Shown here: positions 46,288 to 56,904 of the stretch, in pieces
How positions within the stretch are numbered: position 1 is the first letter of the stretch
Layout of the letters: each line of letters begins with the position of its first letter
Source: Anthoceros angustus
Taxonomy: Eukaryota > Streptophyta > Anthocerotopsida > Anthocerotales > Anthocerotaceae
Direction of reading: 5' to 3'
Length of the DNA stretch: 64,000 bases
Assembly (NCBI GenBank): GCA_010909165.1
Contig: VJWM01000011.1
Coordinates: 186,001 to 250,000, forward strand
Made by a program: the position numbers and the translations under genes
The notes under the pieces: generated by a model
Databases searched by the model: none
The model's input: the letters and a program-made list of their open reading frames with translations, nothing else
Told to the model about the DNA's origin: nothing

Positions 46288-47698
46288 ATGGCAGCAGCTG
46301 CAAACAAGTCAAGCCGGCCCTGCATCTTGGGGATGGGTACTGCCAATCCTTCAAAGGTCATATGGATGAAAGACTTTGCAAAAAGTTATGGCCAGGCAAT
46401 CGGTGTGTCCGCAGATGTCCAACTAATTGCAGACCGGATTTGTAAGCCCCTCAACAGAATGACTGCTGGTTGCACACACTTAGTCCAGACTGGGTTCTAC
46501 TAGACTACTAGTTAGATGCTTATCTTGCTGCATCAACTATTGTCCTCCAGGTCAATCAACAGGCATCACCCGAAAGCACTTGGCTGTTACGTACGACCAG
46601 TACGCCCAGAATAACAATCTGAAAACGTTCGGAGCCCCATCACTGGATGACCGATTTGCCTTGTTTGAGTCTGAGGCCATACCACTTGCCCAGGAGGCTG
46701 CGGACAAGGCAATCCAGGAATGGGGTGTGGACCGTTCTGCCATCACTCATGTCATCACATTCTCCACAAACGGGATGCCTTCTCCTGGAATAGACATGCA
46801 GCTCATCAAGGCTCTCAAGCTGGACAGGACCACAAAGCATTTCACGGTTTCATTTATGGGATGCCACGCAGGCCTGATCGGCATTCGGACGGCCGCAGAG
46901 ATTGCTTTGGCTGATCCATCTCACCGTGTTCTGGTGGTGTGCGTGGAGCTCAACTCGTGTCAGGTAGTATTAGATCTCTCAAGCAAAGCATGCCTACATC
47001 TACCAGACATCTGACAAGATAATCCATGGAACGTGTCTTTTGTTCCCAGGCACAACCCATAGATCCAAATGACATCGCCAACAACCTGGTTGTGGCTTCC
47101 ATATTCGGAGACGGGGCAGCGGCAGTAGTGATCGGCGCCAAGCCAACTGAAGCAGAGAAGCCCATCTACGAGCTCCACCGCTCCAACACAAGCTTCATCC
47201 CACAGTCAGACACTGCCATCATAGCTCGCCTGACCCAGTCTGGGCTCAATGCAGCGCTCTCCAAAAGGGTTCCACAGTACGTAGGCGAGAATGTTGCAGG
47301 CTTCGTTCACGAGATCCTGGAGGGCACTGGCTTGAACTTCGATACCATCAACTGGGCGCTACACCCTGGAGGCAAGGCCATCGCAGATACCGTGGAGAAG
47401 AACTGCAAACTTAGGCCAGAACAACTGCAGGTTACCAGGTACGCTGAACCACCCCAGGGCCACACCCGTTGCATGCACGCCACCATGGTCTATCCCCAAA
47501 CCCACGCTCATGCTTGGTACCACGTGCTCCTGCAGGAGTATTTACAACATCTACGCCAACATGGGAGGACCCACTGTCATTTTTGTGCTGGACAAGTACC
47601 GTAAGCAGAAAGAGGAGGTGCCAACCTGTGAGTGGACCCTGGCCTTGGCTTTTGGGCCTGGAATCTCTGTTGAAGGGACGCTCATGAGGATGGTCTGA
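46288..47698 (+). CDS. Type III polyketide synthase, divergent (not a typical chalcone synthase)
   Basis: A homodimeric thiolase-fold enzyme that condenses malonyl-CoA units onto an acyl-CoA starter. Four exons, 46288-46441, 46551-46963, 47050-47438 and 47536-47698, encode 372 residues. The first intron splits a Cys codon (T|GT, Cys52), the conserved position in plant CHS genes. The catalytic triad is present: Cys156 (SFMGCHAGL), His294 ([10 protein letters not shown]) and Asn327 (IYANMGG). FGDGAAAV and the C-terminal AFGPG are kept. Aligned with alfalfa CHS2, Phe215 is kept (Phe208), but Thr194 becomes Asn186, Thr197 becomes Gln189, Gly256 becomes Ala248 and Phe265 becomes Ala257. These positions shape the pocket, so another starter or chain length is likely. 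An alkylresorcinol-type or other CHS-like product is possible, but I cannot choose. The ATG at 46288 is preferred over the in-frame GTG at 46282. Confidence 0.93.
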
Positions 47699-48440
47699 GC
47701 CTGTAGGTGAAAGTTGGACCAGAAGATGTACTCACAAAAAACAGGTCTGGGATCCATCACCTCGGCGATTTCAAGCCCACTAATCCGGCAGCACATTCGA
47801 GCTCCGGGCTCCATGAGCTCGTTCACACCATCCTAGGCAATGGCATATGTACATCATTTTGACCGTTTAAGATTGGGATGCGTGTAGCCATTTATAAGCC
47901 TGCAGTCATTGCACACAAATACTTTAATTAATTAAAGTGGGTGCATTACGCCAATGCATATTCCACAAACGAGCATTTACGTGGACAATTTCCCATGGTG
48001 ATAAAGATCTAATAGCCTTGTCTTTCCTCACTCGGCTCCGCGATAGAGGCATATGGTAATCAGCATTCCTGTTACCCTATGGGAGACCGCACCCATGCTA
48101 TTGCTCCAGGCTTTCCGTGACATGGAAGTAGGCTGAGGGAGGGAGGGGCACAGCTGCAGAGGCTAAAAGCCCAAAGCAACTTTGCCAGCTCCTGAGGCTA
48201 AAATCTACCAGCAAATAAACCAGCCCGCTGGGTCAATGGGAGACACCAAGTCCACTGGCCACGCTCAAAAACCCGGGACGTCCGGTGCTGCTCGGGCACA
48301 TCAGGGGCAAGCACCGGACGGGCATATCAGGGGCATCACCAGCTTGGGTGCCGACAGAAAGGGACGTCGATGCGTCAGGACCGGCTGCAATGCCATGTAC
48401 TGCAGACTGATTAGCCAACTCTGAAATCTTTGCAGAAGCT
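47699..48440. other. 3' flank of the PKS gene, no further gene
   Basis: This begins with the PKS 3' UTR. No AATAAA is obvious within 250 bp. No supported coding region or RNA gene is seen to 48440. Confidence 0.5.
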
Positions 48441-48670
48441 TTCTTCCTAGGATGCTTTCTAGACAGGTGATTGTTGGGTTGCTTCTCAGCAGATGCACTG
48501 CTGGGTTGTTTCCCAATATTTGCACTATAGGAAGCATCCCATCATTTCCATTGCTGGGTTGCTTCCTTGCAGATGCCCTTGTTGGTTGCTTCCCAGCAGC
48601 TGGTAATTGCTTCGCGGCAGATCAACTGGCGGGTTGCTTCGAACCGGCAGATGCTTTCCTAGGCTGGTTC
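48441..48670. repeat. Degenerate minisatellite, GGGTTGCTTCC/AGCAGATG units
   Basis: GTTGGGTTGCTTCTCAGCAG-type words recur about six times (about 48475, 48508, 48554, 48583, 48606, 48630) at uneven spacing. The plus-strand frame across it (GLL..C..GLF, LVGCF, LAGCF) reflects the repeat. Confidence 0.7.
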
Positions 48671-49445
48671 GGTTCACATGCACCCGCAACGCCATCGTGT
48701 GTATCCTGGCCAGCGGATGCACCCCAACCTTGTGCGCCTACGGGAGGGTCCCGAGCCTCATGGCAGCGTACGCTCCAGCAACAATGGCAGTATGCTGAGG
48801 CTGCAACTCAAAAAGACGGTCCAGCGCTGCACTTCCAACCACCTCCATCTCATCCTCCTGACCCTCCTGGTTGGGATGAACGGAGTTGCTTCCCCCGTTC
48901 AAGTCCTTCATTTGAGTCCCTTCGTCAGTTTGTCTTCAAGATACCGCAAGCTCCGTAGAACACAGCACCAGGAGGAGCCAACCGACAATAGCTGGCAAGA
49001 GGCCCCTGCACACAGAAGCAAAGCCCAAGGCTCGTTCCGGACCGTGTGCGAGGCCCATCTAACACCATCTAGCCGGGATGGCTTGTTCACAGCGCAGCGT
49101 CCTCACCACCGGAAGAAATGCACACAGCTTCCTTCCAGTCTTTGGAGCCGGAATCAGGCCCCGCCCCCAAAGGCACGTCATGAAACTCGGGCGCTCCCAG
49201 CTCAATCCGGCAACCGCAGCCCCTCTTCCACCGGACCTGAGCCAAATTCCAGGGCTGCACTCCTCGCAAGTGAGCTCGCCCCAGTCCGTGACCCAGCCAG
49301 GTCGCAAGCCCCAAGACGGCAAGCCAACGCTCTCCATGTCTCTCTCAGTTTGGAGAGGGATGGAGTTATGAAGCACATCCACGGCAAGAGACAAAGCAAT
49401 ACTCTCTGGCGTAAACACTCAGGTACTGGCTAGCTCTCATGATTC
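48671..49445. other. Intergenic, 3' side of the PPR gene
   Basis: Long but unconvincing frames exist on both strands (48678-49433 plus, 49059-49418 minus). Neither has a domain. It probably includes the 3' UTR of the minus-strand PPR gene. Confidence 0.45.
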
Positions 49446-49800
49446 TCAAGGTCGACCCTTACAACTGCAACAACCAGCTGTGAATCGATGCACACGGTAC
49501 CCATCCCTGACAACAATGTCTCTCTGTTCAAGCCTTGACATTATCTCCGTGGAACTGTGGCAGTCACTGCACATGCGTAGATTCTTCGTTACCACCAGAG
49601 GTGTCCCACTCGGAGTGTTCAAGAGACCAAACGCCAGAGCTAGCTTCTCAGCATGCCCACAAAGCGCATCTTCCTTTTCCTTCTCAGACAGTGGCTTCAA
49701 CACCAACTTTGTATGAGGTACGTGGCCTCCCTCCTGCTTCACACGTGCATTGGTGCTCTCTACCTTGAGCGCAATATCCTTTGTCCGTGCTCCCACCAGA
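49446..49800 (-). other. DYW:KP domain with GRP terminus
   Basis: Domain within the PPR gene. The PG box reads [20 protein letters not shown] instead of the usual PGCSWIE. The zinc-binding core is [14 protein letters not shown] (HxE) followed by [14 protein letters not shown] (CxxC). The end [14 protein letters not shown] replaces Asp-Tyr-Trp with Gly-Arg-Pro. This combination is that of the DYW:KP group described from hornworts, ferns and lycophytes and shown with synthetic proteins to drive U-to-C conversion. The frame is intact from about 50126 to the TGA at 49446-49448. Confidence 0.88.
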
Positions 49801-52800
49801 AATCTGTGTACCTGCTTATTCACCTCAATGCTCGCTACTGCAGGTTTCTTGTTAGCTCCTGCTGCCCTTCTCTGTGTTTCAATCCTGTCTACATCGGTCC
49901 ACCTACCTGCATCTGCGTAGGCATTGGCCATGAGCACATACGCAGACGCCCTTTGAGGGTCCAGCCTAACAATGCTTTCAAAACACCACGCAGCCCTCTC
50001 TATATCCCCGTGACTTTTGCAGGCATTCAACAAAGTCAAGCCCACAACACTACTTTGGCCCTCACATGATAATAACATCTTCTCTGCCTCATCTAAATGG
50101 CCTGCACGCCCAAGAAGATCAATCATGCAATGTAATGCTCAATAGTAGGTTTGATGCCATGCTGTTCAGCCATGGAATCAAAGTGCTTGCGACCCTCGTG
50201 GACCAGTCCCTCATGACTGCATGCTACTAGAAGGCAAGTAAAAGTAGCATCATTAGGCTGAACACCGGCAACTAACATCTCCTCAAAACAAGCTAGTGCC
50301 TTGTGACCTTCATCACAAGCACCATACCCAGATATCAGGGCATTCCATGTCACCACATCCTTTGTGGCCATGCTGTCAAAAACCTGGCGTGCATCTTCCA
50401 GTTCACCACATTTTGCATACATGTCCACCAGGCAGTTGCCCACAACGTCATCCAGCAGTCCTCTTTCACAATCTGAGTGCAGCTGCCTGCCCTTCTGTAA
50501 GGCACCAGTGCTTGCACAGGCCTTCAGAAGGCAAGCAAAAGTAACATGGTCAGCCAAAATGAGCCCTCCTCCATTTGTCCATACACAACAAGCGCCTCTT
50601 GGCCAGTCCTTGCTGTGCATACCCAGCAATCAGGGCATTCCATGTCACCACATCCTTTGTGGCCATGCTGTCAAAAACCTGGCGTGCATCTTCCAGTTCA
50701 CCACATTTTGCATACATGTCCACCAGGCAGTTGCCCACCACTACGTCATCCAGCAGTCCTCTTTCAATCTGTGAGTGCAGCTGCCTGCCCTTCTGTAAGG
50801 CACCAGTGCTTGCACAGGCCTTCAGAAGGCAAGCAAAAGTAACATGGTCAGCCAAAATGAGGCCTCCTCCATTTGTCCATACACAACAAGCGCCTCTTGG
50901 AGTCCTTGCTGTGCATACCCAGCAATCAGGGCATTCCATGTCACCACATCCTTTGTGGCCTGTCAAAAACCTGGCGTGCATCTTCCAGTTCACCACATTT
51001 TGCATACATGTCCACCAGGCAGGTGCCCACCACTACGTTATCCAGCAGTCCTCTTTTACAATCTGTGAGTGCAGTGCTGCCTGTAAGGCACCAGTGCTTC
51101 ACAGGCCTTCAGAAGGCAAGCAAAAGTAACATGGTCAGCCAAAATGAGGCCCTCCTCCATTTGTCCATACACAACAAGCGCCTCTTGGCCGAGTCCTTGC
51201 TGTGCATACCCAGCAATCAGGGCATTCCATGTCACCACATCCTTTGTGGCCATGCTGTCAAAAACCTGGCGTGCATCTTCCAGTTCACCACATTTTGCAT
51301 ACATGTCCACCAGGCAGTTGCCCACCACTATGTCATCCAGCAGTCCTCTTTCAATCTGTGAGTGCAGCCTGCCCTTCTGTAAGGCACCAGTGCTTGCACA
51401 GGCCTTCAGAAGGCAAGCAAAAGTAACATGGTCAGCCAAAATAAGGCCTGCTCCATTTGTCCATACACAACAAGCGCCTCTTGCCCTTGCTGTGCATACC
51501 CAGCAATCAGGGCATTCCATGTCACCACATCCTTTGGCTCTGTCAAAAACCTGGCGTGCATCTTCCAGTTCACCACATTTTGCATACATGTCCACCAGGC
51601 AGTTGCCCACCACTACGTCATCCAGCAGTCCTCTTTGACAATCTGTGAGTGCAGCTGCCTGCCCTTCTGTAAGGCACCAGTACTTCCACAGGCCTTCAGA
51701 AGGCAAGCAAAAGTGACATGGTTAGCCAATATCAGGTCCTCCTGCTCCATTTGTCCATACAGGAGAAGGGCCTCTTGGCCCAGTCCTTGCTGTGCATACC
51801 CAGCAATCAGGGCATTCCATGTCACCACATCTTTAGCGGCTAAGCATTCAAAAACCTGGCGTGCATTTTCAAGTTCACCACATTTTGCGTACATGTCCAC
51901 AAGGCAGTTTCCCAGCACTACATTATCAAGCAGTCCTCTTTCAACAATCAGAGAGTGCAGCCACCTGCCTTTCTGCGAGGCACCAGTGCTTGCACAGGCC
52001 TTCAGAAGGCAAGCAAAAGTAACATGGTCTGCCAAAATAGGCCCTCCTCCATTTGTCACAACAAGCGCCTCTTGGCCGAGTCCTTGCTGTGCATACCCAG
52101 CAATCAGGGCATTCCATGTCACCACATCCTTTGTGGCCATGCTGTCAAAAACCTGGCGTGCATCTTCCAGTTCACCACATTTTGCATACATGTCCACCAG
52201 GCAGTTGCCCACCACTATGTCATCCAGCAGTCCTCTTTCGACAATCTGTGAGTGCAGCTGCCTGCCCTTCTGTAAGGCACCAGTGCTTGCACAGGCCTTC
52301 AGAAGGCAAGCAAAAGTAACATGGTAGCCAAAATGAGGCCCTCCTGCTCCATTTGTCCATACACAACAAGCGCCTCTTGGCCGAGTCCTTGCTGTGCATA
52401 CCCAGCAATCAGGGCATTCCATGTCACCACATCCTTTGTGGCCATGCTGTCAAAAACCTGGCGTGCATCTTTCAGTTGCCACATTTTGCATACATGTCCA
52501 CCAGGCAGTGCCAACAAACAAGTTAGTAGGAATGCCACTCTGCACCACATCACAGTGCACTTTTCTGCCAGATTCCAAGTCGGCAGCAAATGCACAAGCT
52601 TGAAGGGCAGCTACAAAGACGTGAGCATCTGCCTTCACTCCTGACCTACGCATCTCATGGTACAGTTGTATGGCCTCATAGGTTTCCCATGTTTAGCATG
52701 CAGATTATGGAAGACCACATGAAGCATCTGGTTTGCCCACCCTGGTGAACACATCCATGGCCTCCTCTACCCTGCCTCCACATGCATACATGCGCAAGAT

Positions 52801-53823
52801 ATGGTTCCCCACATATGCAACCGACTCGTACCCGAGTTTGACACTGAGATCATGAAGTCGTCGCCCCACAACCAAATCCTTCTTAGAGGTACACAGTTTT
52901 AGCACAGTGCACAAGAGAGGCTGAGAAATAGCAGAGTCTGTCTGCGCCAGAGATTCCAGGGCTCCAACAGCCTCAGAAAGCCTCCCCTGCTGACATAACA
53001 TGCTCACGGTTCCAGCCGTTACGACGGCCATTTCCGATCCTGCGCGCCTGCCAGGTTCAGGCTCATCCGGAGAGCTAGGCTCTGAAGAAGAGGCACCAAG
53101 GCCCATCTGCAAATCGAGGGAAATTAGCTGCTCATCAACCCAAGCTGGCTTAAACATGTTGTTTAACCACAGCACCTCGCCGGACCCCTTACGCCGGAAG
53201 TCAGGCAAACGGGAGCTCTTCTTATCTCGTCTGTTGTCCCACCACATGGCAGGGTCCAGAAACAATTGTTGCCACAAGTCCTCCTGCTCCTGGCGAGGAC
53301 CATCGTTGGAAATCCCGTCCACACCCACACATTTTCTCGGATGTGGAAGTGCTGGGCTCCTTACACTGCTGCACCCGGAACCCATTTCCGATTCTGCACG
53401 CCTCCCAGGTTCAGGAGAGGCACCGTGACCCATCTGCATATCCACGGAAAAGAGCTTCTCATCAACCCAAGCTGGCTTCGACGTGTTCAACCACAGAACC
53501 TCGCCTGACCCCTTACGCCGAAAGTCAGGCGAACGGGAGCTCTTCTTGTCTCGTCTGTTATCCCACCACATGGTAGGGTCCAGAAAAAATTGTTGCCACA
53601 AGTGCTCCTGCTCCTGGCAACGACCATCGCTGGAAAACCTGTCCCTGCCCACACACGTTCTCGGAAGTGGAAGTGCAGAGCTCCTTACACTGCTGTACCT
53701 GGGGGCCTTGTTTGCCAGGGGTCGACTCCCTGAGATGAGGTGAGCGGGAGCTCCTGGTAGAATCCCTGTACAGACACCAATTTGTTCGGTCCACCACGCG
53801 TCCGGTTGCCATGCTGTGGCCAT
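49446..53823 (-). CDS. PLS-class PPR protein with DYW:KP deaminase domain (candidate U-to-C RNA editing factor)
   Basis: Intronless gene for an organelle RNA-binding editing factor. In order: ATG at 53823; a Ser/Arg/Ala-rich presequence; two PDF motifs (about 53625-53460 and 53290-53125); the first PPRs (about 53040-52500); about eight near-identical PLS triplets (52460-50380); a unique last triplet ([20 protein letters not shown]); E1 and E2 motifs ([19 protein letters not shown] and [20 protein letters not shown]); and the DYW-type domain. That domain has the deaminase HAE, CSDCH zinc ligands and CSCKGRP at the end. An alternative GTG lies at 53871. As written there are several frame breaks: near 52705, near 52480, in most central repeats, and one base missing at about 50127. 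The flanks of each break read as normal PPR, so error in the array or a recent pseudogene are both possible. The untranslated flanks are not defined. Confidence 0.85.
50380..52460 (-). repeat. Tandem array of near-identical PLS-triplet units
   Basis: The anchor AACCTGGCGTGCAT occurs at 50381, 50676, 50968, 51263, 51548, 51853, 52150 and 52455 (the copy at 50381 begins the more diverged final unit). Spacings are 295, 292, 295, 285, 305, 297 and 305 bp, against 306 bp for one 102-residue triplet. Each unit holds an S motif ([20 protein letters not shown]), a P motif ([20 protein letters not shown]) and an L motif ([20 protein letters not shown]). The shortening comes from many 1-9 base losses, often at CAG or CTG, so only some units read in frame (the longest run is 51613-52422). 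Confidence 0.95.
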
Positions 53824-54470
53824 CGTTCCGGGACCGCTGTCGAAAGATGAGTCTACCCAAAGACTACCCACACTAGGATGGATGCCCAGGATGAAGATGA
53901 ACCGTACACCAACTTCCTCATGTCGAATAATTATTTTATAAAAAAGAAAGAAATTATAGGGAATAAATCGGGTACGGTACCCCTATGGCCAACATCGACA
54001 TCATGCAATGCATCGACAGCAAGCTGCGCTCTCCCCTAGGCCTTCGTCTCTCTAGGCCCCCTCCGACTCCTCTGGCGGTCCTTCAATCTCGGCAGCATGA
54101 TGTACTGCTCCTACTGCCTTCAAGAGCTCCGCGTTATATTACGCGAAGTCTGAGTCGATCTATTGGATGGCCTCCTCCACATGGGCTCGGAGCACTCGAT
54201 ACTCCCGTCGCCAGAGATTCTCGGTAGCTGGGCGTGCCTAGTCGCTTGCTGCGCCATTCCCATCGCGAGGTCGTCCAACCTGGTCCTGGCCGCATCTCGT
54301 GAAGCCATTAAGGTGGCTTCTGCCACCTTCTAGAGTCGTTGCTTTTCATTGGCGCGCTCCTCCTCCTCGCTTTTGCGACTCGCGCCCGCCATGGACCGAG
54401 TTCTCCTCCGCCTTCCACAGCGGATCGCCAGCTCGCTTCTCCCTCAACGTCCTTTCCTGCTTTGTCATCT
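53541..54470 (-). repeat. Duplicated block, copy A: PPR 5' end plus upstream flank
   Basis: The block starts TCTTCTTGTCTCG in the first PDF motif of the PPR gene and continues through the start codon into upstream DNA. It recurs at 54471-55370 in the same orientation, offset 930 bp at the start and 927 bp further in. The copies are nearly identical apart from small losses in copy B. Confidence 0.93.
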
Positions 54471-55370
54471 TCTTCTTGTCTCGTCTGTTGTCCCACCACA
54501 TGGTAGGGTCCAGAAAAATTGTTGCCACAAGTGCTCCTGCTCCTGGCAACGACCATCGCTGGAAAACCTGTCCCTGCCCACACACGTTCTCGGAAGTGGA
54601 AGTGCAGAGCTCCTTACACTGCTGTACCTGGGGCCTTGTTTGCCAGGGGTCGACTCCCTGAGATGAGGTGAGCGGGAGCTCCTGGTAGAATCCTGTACAG
54701 ACACCAATTTGTTCGGTCCACCACGCGTCCGGTTGCCATGCTGTGGCCATCGTTCCGGGACCGCTGTCGAAAGATGAGTCTACCCAAAGACTACCCACAC
54801 TAGGATGGATGCCCAGGATGAAGATGAACCGTACACCAACTTCCTCATGTCGAATAATTATTTTATAAAAAAGAAAGAAATTATAGGGAATAAATCGGGT
54901 ACGGTACCCCTATGGCCAACATCGACATCATGCAATGCATCGACAGCAAGCTGCGCTCTCCCTAGGCCTTCGTCTCTCTAGGCCCCTCCGACTCCTCTGG
55001 CGGTCCTTCAATCTCGGCAGCATGATGTACTGCTCCTCGCTTCAAGAGCTCCGCGTTATATTACGCGAAGTCTGAGTCGATCTATTGGATGGCCTCCACA
55101 TGGGCTCGGAGCACTCGATACTCCGCGAGATTCTCAGAGTGGGCGTGTTAGTCGCTTCGCGCCATTCCCATCGCGAGGTCGTCAACTGGTCCCGGCCGCA
55201 TCTCGTGAAGCCATTAAGGTGGCTTCGCCACCTTCTAGAGTCGTTGCTTTTCATTGGCGCTCCTCCTCCTCACGCTTTTGACCGCTGCCTACCATGGACC
55301 GAGTTCTCCTCCTTCCACAGCGGATCGGCAGCTTCGCCTCCCTCAACGTCCTTTCCTGCTTTGTCATCTT
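54471..55370 (-). pseudogene. Duplicated block, copy B: truncated second PPR 5' end
   Basis: The minus-strand frame 54346-54798 repeats the N-terminus of the PPR protein and breaks off in the first PDF motif after [10 protein letters not shown], where it runs into unrelated coiled-coil sequence. A one-base loss near 54690 shifts the presequence frame. It lacks any PPR repeat, so it cannot make an editing factor. Its right part repeats the upstream flank with losses, such as CTACTGCCTTC against CTCGCTTC. Confidence 0.88.
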
Positions 55371-56035
55371 CTTCTTCAGGGCCGCCATGTCCTGCTCCCG
55401 ACGTCTAGTATCGTCCAGCTCTATTTCAAAGCTCGGTAACGTCTTGCTCCTTGCTGCGCCGGTGACCTTCCTCCATTCTAAAGCAGAGCTGGAGTCGCTC
55501 TATCTCTCGCTCATAATCTTCGATCCGCCCTTGGAGAAGGCCATTTTGTTCTTCTATCACCCGGAGTCACAGCTCCAGAGTCTCCTTCTGCCCTTCCACC
55601 TCCTAGCGCTCTCAATCCAGCTCTTGAAGTTGCAGCCGAAGATCCCCCAACTCCCTGTTCCTCACCTCCATTTCCTCGCCATGGGCCACGCGCGCTTGCT
55701 CTGCGGCCGCTTGCTCCATCTTCAGGCTTGTTGTGGCCGCTCCTGCTGCCTCCCTCCATCGCTTCCGATCCCGACGGTAGTGGTCCCGTTCGGTCTTGGC
55801 AATGGCCTCCACCTCCCTTGCCCCCTTCAGCTGAGCCTCCAGTGCCTAGCTCTGCTCTTGCCGGGGAGCCTCCGCCACCTCTTTGGCTTCCTCCGCCTGT
55901 CGACGTGCTCCCTCCGCAACTTCCCTTGTCAGCCCTTTTCTAGCAGTCCTCCGCTCCGCGCCTCTTGCGCCTTTGTGCCTCTTGAGCATGCTGTTCGCAC
56001 CGAGCACCCCTATCTATCTGGGCGGACCTTGCCTC
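55371..56035 (-). pseudogene. Coiled-coil, gag-like retrotransposon protein fragment
   Basis: Minus-strand frames (55612-55812, 55511-55759 and continuations) are Glu/Arg/Ala/Gln-rich heptad-like sequence (RDRKRWREAAGAATTSLKME, VRNRELGDLRLQLQELD). It continues into 54.0-54.4 kb, so the PPR duplication includes part of this element. Long coiled-coil gag-type ORFs occur in plant LTR elements; the family is not assigned. Confidence 0.5.
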
Positions 56036-56057
56036 CGTATTATCCTCCTTAGTTTTC

Positions 56058-56572
56058 AATGTCAATTATTTTCCTATTTTCAGTTATTTCCCTATTTTTG
56101 GGAGTTTTCTACTTATAAATTCCGTTAAATATTTTAAGTTAGAATAATTCAACTTACTTACTTTAATTTGGGTTATTAGCTCCTCACCTGAGTTCTCCTT
56201 AAGTGGGAGTCTTTTTAATGGTGATTATTTACTTTAAGTTTTTACTTAATGCTTTTACGTGAAGCTTAGTTAGGGACTAGTTTTGCTAGACTAGTTTTCC
56301 TTGACCCTCTTTTTGGTCAGAAAATCACCCCTAGTTCATAGTGAGTGGGAGTGATAAAATAACTTACTATTAAGGCACTCTTTACTAGGACACCTAGGAC
56401 TTAATAATTTATTTAGTCCTTAGGGCACTAGGTAGTTTCTTTAAGTAGTTATTTAATTGGTTAGTTGTTACAACCACTTAAGGATTACAACAACCTTGCC
56501 TACATAAAGGCATGTACTTTCTATTATGAATCAATGTAACATATATTTCTTGAGCTTGTGGAAGTTTCTCAG
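56058..56572 (+). repeat. Possible solo or fragmentary LTR
   Basis: An AT-rich stretch of about 515 bp starts TGTCAATTATT and ends near TTTCTCA. Near its end it has TACATAAAGGCATGTAC followed by ATTATGAATCAATGTAAC, the usual TATA/R-region look of a plant LTR. No second copy is in the window and no target duplication was found, so the edges are tentative. Confidence 0.4.
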
Positions 56573-56904
56573 CAGGCAGTTACTGGCAACGAAAGGACAT
56601 CTTCCCGCACGACAATTATGCCTGCTGCACTGCAGCTGAGAGAAAAAGAAGACTTCCAGACACGGCGTCTTGGCAGTTCTCTCAGTCTCCAGCGCTTCAA
56701 CACCTAGCCCTCTGGCGGTCGCTCTTCTTCCGCTCAGGCGCACCGTCGTGGAGGACTCGCATCGCCTCGACGCACTTCCTTCCTCTGGGTCTAAGGGCGC
56801 CGGGAGTTGCGTTGAGGCCAAGACTGTTCCGAAACCAAGACGACTGGCGAGGCAGCATGGCTCCCAAGAAGGCGGCAGAGACTCTGGAGCTCTGGATGAT
56901 ACCC
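56573..56904. other. Unassigned segment between LTR-like DNA and RT fragment
   Basis: Overlapping frames on both strands show no known domain. It is probably residual mobile-element DNA. Confidence 0.4.

Noticed and set aside
48678-49433. 251-residue plus-strand frame
   Set aside because: Composition is typical of untranslated DNA (Ser/Arg/Pro/His), with no domain and overlapping opposite frames. It is not excluded, but unsupported.
50380-52460. Several separate PPR genes or plus-strand genes in the array
   Set aside because: All plus-strand frames are antisense to the repeats. The minus-strand frames are parts of one tract between a single N-terminus and a single DYW:KP domain.
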